DNA from: a virus
Direction: 5' to 3' (one strand)
Length of the DNA: 64,000 nucleotides
IMG/VR virus record: IMGVR_UViG_3300006076_000002
Location: 28,859-92,858 of that record
The notes under the pieces are model-generated. The model made no database searches. It saw nothing but the letters and a program-made list of their open reading frames with translations, and was not told the DNA's origin. Every line of letters starts with the position of its first letter. The first letter of the stretch is position 1. Shown piece by piece: positions 1 to 7,347 of the stretch. The position numbers were made by a program, and so were the translations under genes.

Positions 1-1
1 G

Positions 2-73
2 TTAAATATACTGAAATATACAGAAGAAATAGTTAAATTTAAGGAAGAATACGGTATAATTACTTATATTTAA
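2..73 (+). CDS. 3' end of an unidentified CDS (truncated by window start)
   Basis: An open frame runs in from the window edge and ends at TAA 71-73, leaving 23 residues rich in Lys, Glu and Ile that look like a real C-terminus. The next gene starts 42 bases later. Too little is visible for any function; it could be chance. Confidence 0.35.
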   Translation, partial: LNILKYTEEIVKFKEEYGIITYI

Positions 74-115
74 TAGCTCCAACTATTAAGTATAATAACC
101 GTATAAAGGAAAGTC

Positions 116-571
116 ATGAGTAATTATACACAAAATTACCTTAAAGTAGTAACTAAAGGTTACAAACCAAATAACAGTTACCCAATAGATGGTATTAAAC
201 CAATAAAGTATGTTAGAGGAGAATACATGTTATCACAAGAATTTAAACGAAATATAATAAAAACTTTAGGAGCAGATGCTTATATTTTATACGAGTATTT
301 TTATGATACTACTAGAGCCAATGGTAGAATGATACCCACTGATGATGAAGGCATAGGTAATACATTTGGATGGTCAAAATCTAAAGTGACTAGGTTAAAG
401 AGTCAGCTAAAAAAAGCTAACTATTTGCTTATTATAAAAGAGTCAACTACCAAAGGCACAATATTGTATAAAGTCTTATTAAATCCTAGTATTATAACAC
501 AATATAAAAATACTGGAGAACTACCTGATGAAATAGAAGTAATAGGCAAGGAAGAACGTGGAACCAACTAA
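116..571 (+). CDS. Helix-turn-helix (winged-helix-like) DNA-binding protein
   Basis: 151 aa. The start ATG follows the ribosome-binding sequence AAAGGAAAG. Residues about 38-120 read as a replication-initiator/regulator-type helix-turn-helix: a helical segment (LSQEFKRNIIKTLGADAYIL), then GIGNTFGWSKSKVTRLKSQL as the probable recognition helix pair, then a beta-wing around TKGTILYKV. Phage proteins of this shape regulate transcription or replication; which one cannot be told here. It heads a cluster of coupled small genes. The HTH call is from pattern only. Confidence 0.55.
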   Translation: MSNYTQNYLKVVTKGYKPNNSYPIDGIKPIKYVRGEYMLSQEFKRNIIKTLGADAYILYEYFYDTTRANGRMIPTDDEGIGNTFGWSKSKVTRLKSQLKKANYLLIIKESTTKGTILYKVLLNPSIITQYKNTGELPDEIEVIGKEERGTN

Positions 572-587
572 CAACGAAGGATAACTG

Positions 588-1034
588 ATGAATACGTCAA
601 GCAGAATAAACAAAGTAATATACGAGCTAGTGTCATACTATATAGATAATCAACTACCTTTCAATATTATCGCACTAGATAAGGAAGATAGTTTTGATTT
701 ACCAAAAGAAGTGTACTACGATAATAGCAACGCAGTATCTATAGATATACTAGAATGGAATCTAGAGACTGCTGAGTATGACGATAAACATTTATATGTA
801 ACATATGTATATAACAATGAGGAAATACCTCTAACTATACCGCTAGTAAACATAAACACTATTATGGATATGACACATAGAAGTATAGTATTTGTAAACA
901 TATTTGAAACAAATATAGATGATGTAATAGTTACTGATACAAATCTAAAAGTAGAAAAATATGTAAAAACACATGAAAAAGAGATAGCTCATTCAATGAG
1001 TTGTTTATCTCTATGCAACAGTAAGGACGTATAA
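588..1034 (+). CDS. Hypothetical protein, 148 aa
   Basis: An acidic protein that I do not recognise. It begins 16 bases after the HTH gene, and its TAA stop overlaps the next ATG by one base (TAATG), so the two are probably translationally coupled. No transmembrane segment or metal-binding cysteine pattern is visible. An early phage accessory role is likely only by position. Confidence 0.6.
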   Translation: MNTSSRINKVIYELVSYYIDNQLPFNIIALDKEDSFDLPKEVYYDNSNAVSIDILEWNLETAEYDDKHLYVTYVYNNEEIPLTIPLVNINTIMDMTHRSIVFVNIFETNIDDVIVTDTNLKVEKYVKTHEKEIAHSMSCLSLCNSKDV

Positions 1035-1366
1035 TGGCTAATATATTAGGACAAGACGAGATAGATGCATTGTTAGATGTATGCGATGAAACTACAGACT
1101 TAGAGAATTTACAATATCTAAGAGCCTTCTTTAGAGAAGCTCCTGTTGAAGGTACTGTTAATGACACCTATATACGAGTATCTAACAATTTAGCAAAAGA
1201 TATCATAAAGCAACTTGGTAGTGCTATCATAACATTGGAACGTTTAACAGAAGATGGTAGTAAGGCTAAAAATAGTTATAAAGAATGCGGTACTTGTACA
1301 GTGTGCGGAACATACAACGACCCAGACAGGCAGGTATGTAACTGCGCCAATAAGCAATTAATTTAG
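1034..1366 (+). CDS. Small protein with FliM-like N-terminal CheY-binding motif and C-terminal Cys cluster
   Basis: 110 aa. The N-terminus MANILGQDEIDALLDVCDE closely matches the start of flagellar switch protein FliM (E. coli has ILSQAEIDALL). That segment is the site where phosphorylated CheY binds FliM. Nothing else of FliM is present. Residues 20-75 form a helical domain shared with the next gene, and residues about 88-105 hold six cysteines (CGTCTVCG, then CNC), probably a zinc site absent from the paralogue. It is coupled to the upstream gene by TAATG. Inference: a phage-encoded decoy or sequestering factor for CheY. Function is unproven; the short match could be convergent. Confidence 0.65.
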   Translation: MANILGQDEIDALLDVCDETTDLENLQYLRAFFREAPVEGTVNDTYIRVSNNLAKDIIKQLGSAIITLERLTEDGSKAKNSYKECGTCTVCGTYNDPDRQVCNCANKQLI

Positions 1367-1387
1367 ATATATTGATAAGGGCATATA

Positions 1388-1612
1388 ATGAAAGATATAC
1401 TAAATGAAAAAGAAGTAAATGAGATACTAAATATTTTAAGTAGCTATAGCGAGTTAGAGAACTTACAGCACATAAAAAGCTATTTAAAAGAAGTACCTAT
1501 ATCTGGTACAGTATTTAATTCTTATGTAGAAATACCTAGTAATACTGTAATAGATATTATTAAACAACTAGACAGAGTTATTACTATTTTAAAACAAACA
1601 GAAAATAACTAA
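1388..1612 (+). CDS. Paralogue of the FliM-motif protein, motif degenerate
   Basis: 74 aa. It aligns along its whole length with the preceding protein: DLENLQYLRAFFREAPVEGT corresponds to ELENLQHIKSYLKEVPISGT, and KDIIKQLGSAI to IDIIKQLDRVI. At the N-terminus the FliM-like residues have drifted (ILNEKEVNEILNIL), keeping the hydrophobic spacing but losing EIDALL. The C-terminal cysteine cluster is missing. A tandem duplication followed by divergence is the simplest reading. RBS is AAGGGCATATA; its stop overlaps the next ATG (TAATG). Confidence 0.6.
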   Translation: MKDILNEKEVNEILNILSSYSELENLQHIKSYLKEVPISGTVFNSYVEIPSNTVIDIIKQLDRVITILKQTENN

Positions 1613-1803
1613 TGTTTATATTAGAAGCAACAGTAAGTTATAACACGTGTAGTACGTTATACTATAGTTATTTTGGAGAATATACAGAAATAACATTAGA
1701 TAAAAAAGAGGCTTTAAAAATGGATAACATATTTGATGTTAAACAACTAATAAATAAACACAATCTTAAAAACTATAAAATAGTTGAAATAAAGAATAGC
1801 TGA
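1612..1803 (+). CDS. Small NIFxxK-family protein, copy 1
   Basis: 63 aa, function unknown. Its second half (NIFDVKQLINKHNLKNYKIV then EIK) recurs in the proteins at 2171-2356 and 2356-2562, so the three form a small paralogous family. It is coupled on both sides by one-base overlaps (TAATG upstream, TGATG downstream). The length and a strand-rich N-terminal half suggest a compact alpha/beta fold. Confidence 0.55.
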   Translation: MFILEATVSYNTCSTLYYSYFGEYTEITLDKKEALKMDNIFDVKQLINKHNLKNYKIVEIKNS

Positions 1804-2171
1804 TGATTGGTAAAGAATTGTTAAGTGAAATACTGGGCTATACTCCTAAAACAATTAAATTTGATAAAAATAGGAATGAAGTTATATGGTTAAAAGAAAT
1901 CACTTATAAAAGCTACGGTATTGAACAATCAGGTAATATTAAAATGTATATAAATATCTATGAGTTAGCACATAAGTGTAAAAAGTGGCTAATTAATAGT
2001 GATTATTTTATTACTATAAAATATGATCCTCGTATAGGGAGAACTAAAATTGAATTAATTGTATCTAAAGATAGTACTACTATATCCAGTGAAGAACACT
2101 TTTATACAAACACAGAACAAGATGCTATATTTCAAGCATGTGAATGGATACTTAAACAAAAGGATAACTAA
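1803..2171 (+). CDS. Hypothetical protein, 122 aa
   Basis: Unrecognised. Starts inside the TGATG overlap with the upstream gene and ends KQKDN-TAA with TAATG into the next. It sits between two members of the NIFxxK family but does not share their motif. Charged and soluble, with no cysteine pattern of note. Confidence 0.55.
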   Translation: MIGKELLSEILGYTPKTIKFDKNRNEVIWLKEITYKSYGIEQSGNIKMYINIYELAHKCKKWLINSDYFITIKYDPRIGRTKIELIVSKDSTTISSEEHFYTNTEQDAIFQACEWILKQKDN

Positions 2172-2356
2172 TGAAGTATAGACTAAGAATTAGTTATAAC
2201 CATAAATCTACTGCTATAGGCCCTGGTATCCCTCCAAACACTGAAGTACTGCCAAAAGTATACGATAACATATTTGAAGCTAAGAGAGCTAAAGAACTTT
2301 TTATAAAACATAATGATGGGTGTAGTTTTACCATAATTGAAATAAAGAGTAGATAA
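2171..2356 (+). CDS. Small NIFxxK-family protein, copy 2
   Basis: 61 aa. The C-terminal half NIFEAKRAKELFIKHN followed by FTIIEIK matches the other two family members. The N-terminal half begins with a beta-like stretch (KYRLRISYNHKS) comparable to copy 1 (ILEATVSYNTCS). Coupled by TAATG on both sides. Unknown role. Confidence 0.55.
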   Translation: MKYRLRISYNHKSTAIGPGIPPNTEVLPKVYDNIFEAKRAKELFIKHNDGCSFTIIEIKSR

Positions 2357-2562
2357 TGTCTCAGTTGTATATACTACATACTAATTACCATACAGGTATA
2401 GATTTTCAAGTATATTACTATGCATACAGTAAAGATACAGCAAGTTATGGTGTGTGGGCTACTGATATGGAGTATGCAACTAAACTAAATATATTTGAAG
2501 CTAAACAGGTAGTACATGAGTATAAACTTAAAGACTACAATCTAATTGAAATAAAGGAGTAA
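2356..2562 (+). CDS. Small NIFxxK-family protein, copy 3
   Basis: 68 aa. It contains NIFEAKQVVHEYKLKDYNLI and a terminal EIKE, aligning with copies 1 and 2, with an aromatic-rich N-terminal half (QVYYYAY). The RBS for the next gene, AAAGGAG, lies in its last codons, so translation of the HNH gene downstream is probably coupled to this one. Confidence 0.55.
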   Translation: MSQLYILHTNYHTGIDFQVYYYAYSKDTASYGVWATDMEYATKLNIFEAKQVVHEYKLKDYNLIEIKE

Positions 2563-2564
2563 CT

Positions 2565-3077
2565 ATGAGTATTTTACTAAAAGAAAAAATAGCAAAACAT
2601 AGAAATGGTAGGTATATAGGACTATATAAATGTGATTGTGGTAACGAATATACAGCAGTACAGACAAAATTCAATTCAGGGCATAATAAAGACTGTGGGT
2701 GTAGAATTAATGCAAAAAATAAAAAAGCCTCCCCTGAAGTATTAAGGTTAAAACAAATACGCAAAGGTATGCTGCAGAGATGTTACAATGAAAAAGCTGA
2801 ACACTACGACTGTTATGGTGGACGTGGAATAACTGTATGTAAAGAATGGGTAAACGATAAGGATACTTTTATAAAATGGGCGCTATCTAATGGGTATAAA
2901 ATAGACTTAAATGAAAAAGGTATCAATAAACTATCAATAGACCGTATAGACAATAATAAAGGATATTACTCTAGTAACTGTAGATGGGTAGATAAAAGTA
3001 CCCAAATGAAGAACAGAAGACCATATAGAGTAGGTAAACCTAAATTAACTATAGAATCATTTGACTGGGTAATATAA
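2565..3077 (+). CDS. HNH-type free-standing homing endonuclease (DRIDNNKGYY family)
   Basis: 170 aa. An N-terminal zinc-ribbon-like part (CDCG at about residue 24, then CGC at about 44) precedes the nuclease core typical of phage HNH homing enzymes: GMLQRCYN, YGGRGITVC, then LSIDRIDNNKGYYSSNCRW. The family cleaves DNA at a specific site and spreads its own gene. Unlike several relatives in this window it has no AP2 domain after the core. It lies directly before the DNA polymerase gene, a usual neighbourhood, since these genes often sit beside the conserved gene they target. Confidence 0.8.
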   Translation: MSILLKEKIAKHRNGRYIGLYKCDCGNEYTAVQTKFNSGHNKDCGCRINAKNKKASPEVLRLKQIRKGMLQRCYNEKAEHYDCYGGRGITVCKEWVNDKDTFIKWALSNGYKIDLNEKGINKLSIDRIDNNKGYYSSNCRWVDKSTQMKNRRPYRVGKPKLTIESFDWVI

Positions 3078-3089
3078 AGGAAATGTGAT

Positions 3090-5564
3090 ATGTCAATAAT
3101 AAAAGTTAGCTACGAAATAGCTTCTACTAGTTATACTATAGGTAAGATACTACGTAAGCTAGAATCTGTACCATTATTAGCAGTGGATACTGAAGTAAGA
3201 AGTATCTACAGCAATAAAGAAATTAAAGAAGCCAAAGAATTACTTAAAGATACTACTAATATGTCTGTAGAAATAGTTAATGAACTAAAACTTATAGCAG
3301 GGAGTAGTGGACTTAGTTATCCTAAAATCACTAAAGTAACTCACTTTATTTTATCTTACGATAAAGAACATAGTTATATCCTATTACCTAGTACTCCCCA
3401 AGAAGAACTACGTATATGGAATTGGTTAGCTAAGTTTCAAGGTAAGGTATTAGTATGGAATAGTTTATTTGATATGAAAATCATGTATGAACGTATACAA
3501 CAATTACCTATAGATTTAGAAGACCCTATGCTTATGCTTAGAACCTTAATTAATGATGTAGATAGTTGGAAGTGTAGAACAGGTTTAAAAGAGTTTGTAG
3601 GCTCTTATTATGACCCTAAATGGGGTATGATGGAAGACTACACTAATGAAAACTATAAAGATGTTAGTTTCTTACAGTATTGTGCTAATGATACTAGTGC
3701 ATTATTATTGGCCTATGAATTAATCTGTGAAGAATCAAACTATGATGGTACTAAATCTGATAAACGTCCTTGGGAGATATTAGGTACTCTGCCTGAGCCT
3801 AAAGATTTTGACCCTTCAGAAGAAGAACCCTTATATTTTTATAAGCATTTTATACGACCTCTTATACCTGATATGATAAAACTAATGTGTAATGGTTTAA
3901 CTATGAATCAAGAAGCTATACAAGACTTAGATAAAGTAATAGTTAACGTACTAGACTCAGTAAAAACTACCTTAGCTAATAACACTGTTATACAAGAATT
4001 TCAAAAACTCCAGTATAAGAAAAACTATAAAGCACTTGAAGCAGAACAACGTTCTAAGTTTCGTACACTTGACTACTATCTTAAACCTTATAAGCAAGGT
4101 GATATGACTCATCGTACCTACTTAGTTAATTACTTACTTGACCAAGCTAGTCTATCTAAAGATAAACGCAGTAAATGGACTGTAAACGACTTAAAGAAGT
4201 ACAACCAGATAAATCCATTACCTATGTTTAAAGACATCATAGAGAAGACCGTAGACCCTACCAACGAGGTAGTATTAGATGTTATGAAATGTTTAGCACA
4301 AGAAAAACTTGACATATATAACAAATCTAAGCTAATTAAACTAGAAACTATCACTAAAGAAGAACTAGTTCCTCCTTTTAATGCCGGTAGTTCTAAACAG
4401 AAGACAGAGTTATTTAATTGGCTAGGTATTAAACCTTTAAAATTCAGTAAAGATACAGGTGAGCCAAGCTGGGGAAGAGAGCAGGTTGAGGAGCTATTAA
4501 AAACCGCTGAAGATGAAACACTAAGAGAAGTGTTACAAGCTTTTATAGATTATAGCTATAGCGCTATTATTAAAAACAACTTCTTAGAATCATTTTCACG
4601 TTATACTATTGACGGTACTCTTCACGGAGGGGTGCGTTTATTCGGAACTAAAACATTCCGTCCCACAGGACAAAACCCTAACTTCCTTCAACTCCCTAGT
4701 TCTGGTTCTATATATGCTAAACCTTTAAAGAAATGTATTGTAGCTAAACCTGGATATCTTGTATGGACTATAGACTATGATCAACTAGAGGATAGAGTAT
4801 TAGCTAACTTAACAAAGGATGAAGGTAAATGTAATATATTTTTAAAAAACCTAGATAGCCATTGTTACAATGCCTTAGGTTATTTTCCTGATAAAATCGC
4901 AGAACATATGCCATTAACAGGAGATCTAATTGCAGATACTTTAGAATTTAAAAGTAGGATAGAAAATGGAAATAAAGCTTTAAAGGATATCAGACAGCAA
5001 GGTAAAAGAGTTACGTTTGGAATTTCTTATGGAGCATTTCCCCCTAAAATAGCAGATTCTATAAAATGTTCAATAGAAGAAGCTACAGAAATATTCAACA
5101 ACTACCACGGTAAACTGTACCCAGGAATTACTAAACTACGTGAAGATATTATTATACCTCAAACAAGTAAGAATGGGTATGTACATATGGGATTAGGTGC
5201 TAGGTTATATACTAGTGATATCAATAAAGATACAAGAACTATATGGAATTCTGTATCTCAATTTTGGTCAATACTAACTCTTATAGCTATGAATGAATTT
5301 CATTATAGATTACAAGAAGTAAATCATGACATCACTATTAATGCAACCGTATATGATGCCTTATACGGTCAAATTGAGAATACCCCAGAAGCTATTGAAT
5401 GGTTAAATAATACTTTACCTGAAATAATGAGAAAAGATTTTTTATCCGATACCTTAGTACACAATAATGCAGCTGTAGAAATCGGCACTAGTTGGGCTAA
5501 TTTACATGAATTACCTACCAACGCTTCTCTGGAGCAAATAGAACAAACACTAAAGGATTTATAA
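3090..5564 (+). CDS. Family A DNA polymerase with 3'-5' exonuclease domain
   Basis: 824 aa, the replicative polymerase. The exonuclease domain has motif I at LAVDTEV (Asp33, Glu35), motif II at LVWNSLFDMKI and motif III at YCANDTSALL. In the polymerase domain, motif A is TIDYDQLEDRVLA near residue 561, motif B RQQGKRVTFGISYG near 633, and motif C TVYDALYG near 754. The LEDR form of motif A and the following DSHC are seen in T5-like and other phage polymerases; motif C has Tyr where bacterial Pol I has His. No 5' nuclease domain is present. The gene ends with the sequence AAAGGATTTATAATG, giving the next gene its RBS and start. Confidence 0.93.
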   Translation: MSIIKVSYEIASTSYTIGKILRKLESVPLLAVDTEVRSIYSNKEIKEAKELLKDTTNMSVEIVNELKLIAGSSGLSYPKITKVTHFILSYDKEHSYILLPSTPQEELRIWNWLAKFQGKVLVWNSLFDMKIMYERIQQLPIDLEDPMLMLRTLINDVDSWKCRTGLKEFVGSYYDPKWGMMEDYTNENYKDVSFLQYCANDTSALLLAYELICEESNYDGTKSDKRPWEILGTLPEPKDFDPSEEEPLYFYKHFIRPLIPDMIKLMCNGLTMNQEAIQDLDKVIVNVLDSVKTTLANNTVIQEFQKLQYKKNYKALEAEQRSKFRTLDYYLKPYKQGDMTHRTYLVNYLLDQASLSKDKRSKWTVNDLKKYNQINPLPMFKDIIEKTVDPTNEVVLDVMKCLAQEKLDIYNKSKLIKLETITKEELVPPFNAGSSKQKTELFNWLGIKPLKFSKDTGEPSWGREQVEELLKTAEDETLREVLQAFIDYSYSAIIKNNFLESFSRYTIDGTLHGGVRLFGTKTFRPTGQNPNFLQLPSSGSIYAKPLKKCIVAKPGYLVWTIDYDQLEDRVLANLTKDEGKCNIFLKNLDSHCYNALGYFPDKIAEHMPLTGDLIADTLEFKSRIENGNKALKDIRQQGKRVTFGISYGAFPPKIADSIKCSIEEATEIFNNYHGKLYPGITKLREDIIIPQTSKNGYVHMGLGARLYTSDINKDTRTIWNSVSQFWSILTLIAMNEFHYRLQEVNHDITINATVYDALYGQIENTPEAIEWLNNTLPEIMRKDFLSDTLVHNNAAVEIGTSWANLHELPTNASLEQIEQTLKDL

Positions 5565-5743
5565 TGAAGCTAGAAGATATGACAACTGAAGAAAGAGTAT
5601 GTACTGTACTAAACAAACTAAATGAAATAGTGAATAAACCTGCAAGCACTGAAATTCCGCCATGGTTAGTAGAGTATAGAAAAGCAGAACATGCAGCAAT
5701 AGAAAAATGGTGTAATTCAGTAATGGCTAAAAAGGATTTATAA
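5564..5743 (+). CDS. Hypothetical protein, 59 aa
   Basis: The ATG overlaps the polymerase stop (TAATG), six bases after AAAGGA. The sequence begins MKLEDMTTEERVCTVLNKLN, is helical and charged, and ends KKDL. The last codons again form AAAGGATTTATAATG for the following gene. Function unknown. Confidence 0.6.
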   Translation: MKLEDMTTEERVCTVLNKLNEIVNKPASTEIPPWLVEYRKAEHAAIEKWCNSVMAKKDL

Positions 5744-5952
5744 TGAAAACTGACACTCCATTAACTGATACTTGGGATCACGTAAAAGATATATCTTCTA
5801 TAGAAGCACAACTTAGTAGAACCTTAAACAATATGAAACAATGCTATGTATGTGGAAAGAAAGCTACACATAGTGTATATCACAAAGAACCTAACCAATT
5901 TATGGGAAGTTTTATAGGTCTATGTAACAACCATACTAAAAAGGATTTATAA
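5743..5952 (+). CDS. Small zinc-ribbon-like protein, 69 aa
   Basis: Contains CYVCGKKATHSVYH near residue 36 and a later CNNH, a CxxC...CxxH pattern suited to one zinc ion. It begins in the TAATG overlap and ends with the same KKDL/AAAGGATTTATAATG junction as its upstream neighbour. Probably a nucleic-acid- or protein-binding accessory factor; no family recognised. Confidence 0.55.
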   Translation: MKTDTPLTDTWDHVKDISSIEAQLSRTLNNMKQCYVCGKKATHSVYHKEPNQFMGSFIGLCNNHTKKDL

Positions 5953-6245
5953 TGAGTTTAAAACAAGAACTAGTAGGTTGGGTATTCTTTGATTCAGAAG
6001 AGCTAGAAGATAGAACAAACTTAATTAAAACAATAAGTATACATCTTGCAGGATTTAAACGAGACATAGCTAGTTATTCTGATGAATGCAGTGTAATCAA
6101 AGGGAAGTTAATTGTACCTGAACACGTAGTAGAGGATTTAAAATATATGTTAGATGCTTATGTATATAATTTATTAATGATATTCAAAGAAGTGGATAAA
6201 GGTATGTATGATAAACTCATAGAACAAACACTAAAAGAAAAGTAA
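5952..6245 (+). CDS. Hypothetical protein, 97 aa
   Basis: Starts from the third AAAGGATTTATAATG junction. Mostly helical and acidic, with no domain I recognise. It ends at TAA 6243-6245, inside the region where the fourth, altered copy of the junction sequence begins. Confidence 0.6.
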   Translation: MSLKQELVGWVFFDSEELEDRTNLIKTISIHLAGFKRDIASYSDECSVIKGKLIVPEHVVEDLKYMLDAYVYNLLMIFKEVDKGMYDKLIEQTLKEK

Positions 6246-6255
6246 AGGATTTATC

Positions 6256-6588
6256 ATCGGATTCAGATCAGACGTATACATAAAATGTAAAAAAGAAAAA
6301 GTATTTGAATTTAAACATTTCCTACAAACATATAGAGAAAAGTTTAATGAAGATTTACAACAACAAGAAGAATTCTACACAGACGATGATTACTTATATT
6401 TAATTCTACGTGACTGGAAATTTTATTCTAGTTATCCAGAAGTAGATTTTATTACAGACTTTGTAGAACTAGAAGACTTAGACGAGTATATCGGTATGAT
6501 AGCTATTAATGAAGATTCTACTAAAGATGAATGGGGAAGTCCTTGGGATGTAGATTTAAATACCTATATGGAAATAGAAGGAATGTAA
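6256..6588 (+). CDS. Hypothetical protein, 110 aa, with apparent ATC start (or lost start codon)
   Basis: This frame is open from 6235 to TAA 6586-6588 and looks coding (acidic, aromatic-rich, contains YLYLILRDWKFYSSYP). There is no ATG, GTG or TTG near its 5' end; the first in-frame ATG is at 6496 and would remove most of the protein. Upstream genes start from AAAGGATTTATAATG. Here positions 6244-6258 read AAAGGATTTATCATC, so ATC occupies exactly the place of ATG. Either ATC is used as a rare start, as ATT and ATC are in a few bacterial genes, or the start was lost by mutation and this is a fresh pseudogene. Unknown function. Confidence 0.5.
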   Translation: MGFRSDVYIKCKKEKVFEFKHFLQTYREKFNEDLQQQEEFYTDDDYLYLILRDWKFYSSYPEVDFITDFVELEDLDEYIGMIAINEDSTKDEWGSPWDVDLNTYMEIEGM

Positions 6589-6807
6589 ATGGAAACTTTT
6601 AATGATTCAAATGAAGAAAAACGAGCACAAGAATGTGTAAACAGAGGTAACTTTTGGGTATGTAAGGAATGTGCAGACAAATATAGTAAAAACCTATCTT
6701 ATGAAGGCATATTAACTATGCATAACGATGAGTGTTATATCTGTCAACAGCATAGAATGGTAGCTCCTAGCTATAAGCTATTTGGCTTTTATAAAGGAGT
6801 AATATAA
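6589..6807 (+). CDS. Small zinc-finger-like protein, 72 aa
   Basis: CKECADKY near residue 23 and CYICQQH near residue 50 give two CxxC pairs able to bind one zinc ion. The ATG directly follows the previous TAA, and its own stop overlaps the next ATG (TAATG), with RBS AAAGGAG in its last codons. Role unknown; zinc-ribbon proteins of this size are common in phage early regions. Confidence 0.6.
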   Translation: METFNDSNEEKRAQECVNRGNFWVCKECADKYSKNLSYEGILTMHNDECYICQQHRMVAPSYKLFGFYKGVI

Positions 6808-6998
6808 TGACAATACAAATTAAGAACATACAGTATTTCGAATGGAAAATACCAGATAACTTAGTTAAAGGCATAGCACCTGATGATTATGATAAATTAC
6901 AGCAACTAATCGATGAATATTTCATTCCAGATGACTGTACAGAAGTAGAGCAAATCAGTGATGATTACTACGAACTCGAACAAGTAGAAGCACAATGA
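6807..6998 (+). CDS. Hypothetical acidic protein, 63 aa
   Basis: Strongly acidic (Asp/Glu-rich throughout, ending ELEQVEAQ). Begins in a TAATG overlap and ends in ATGA overlapping the next start, so it sits inside a coupled chain. Its charge would suit a DNA-mimic or protein-binding role, but that is speculation. Confidence 0.55.
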   Translation: MTIQIKNIQYFEWKIPDNLVKGIAPDDYDKLQQLIDEYFIPDDCTEVEQISDDYYELEQVEAQ

Positions 6999-7177
6999 CA
7001 CAAGCACAGCTATATCAACTGTATTTAGATGCTACTGAACTAATGGTACAAAATGACATGACAGAAGCTTATGATTTAATTGATTATTTAGCTCAAAAAT
7101 ACAATTTAATATTTGATGTATATTTAGCTAATAAATCATATCTAACAGAAGATAAATATTATCCACCAAAGGAATAA
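6995..7177 (+). CDS. Hypothetical protein, 60 aa
   Basis: Helical sequence (AQLYQLYLDATELMVQNDMT) without a recognised domain. Starts within the 4-base ATGA overlap with the upstream gene. Its last codons (AAGGAATAAC) supply an RBS for the next small gene. Confidence 0.5.
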   Translation: MTQAQLYQLYLDATELMVQNDMTEAYDLIDYLAQKYNLIFDVYLANKSYLTEDKYYPPKE

Positions 7178-7179
7178 CA

Positions 7180-7347
7180 ATGATAATAGAAATAACAGTA
7201 AAACAGGGAAAAGATGTAGAAACTTATACACGTACAAATGTGAAGTTCTATAGTTTCGATAAACAATATCTAGCAATTACCTATAACGATAATTCTCATG
7301 GATACTATAGATTATCTACAGTACTAGTGATAGAGGAGGTAGCATGA
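7180..7347 (+). CDS. Hypothetical protein, 55 aa
   Basis: ATG at 7180 follows AAAGGAATAACA. The product starts MIIEITVKQGKDVETYT and looks like a small all-beta protein. It ends GAGGAGGTAGCATGA, which holds a strong RBS (GAGGAGG) and a 4-base ATGA overlap with the exonuclease gene, so translation of the two is coupled. Confidence 0.55.
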   Translation: MIIEITVKQGKDVETYTRTNVKFYSFDKQYLAITYNDNSHGYYRLSTVLVIEEVA

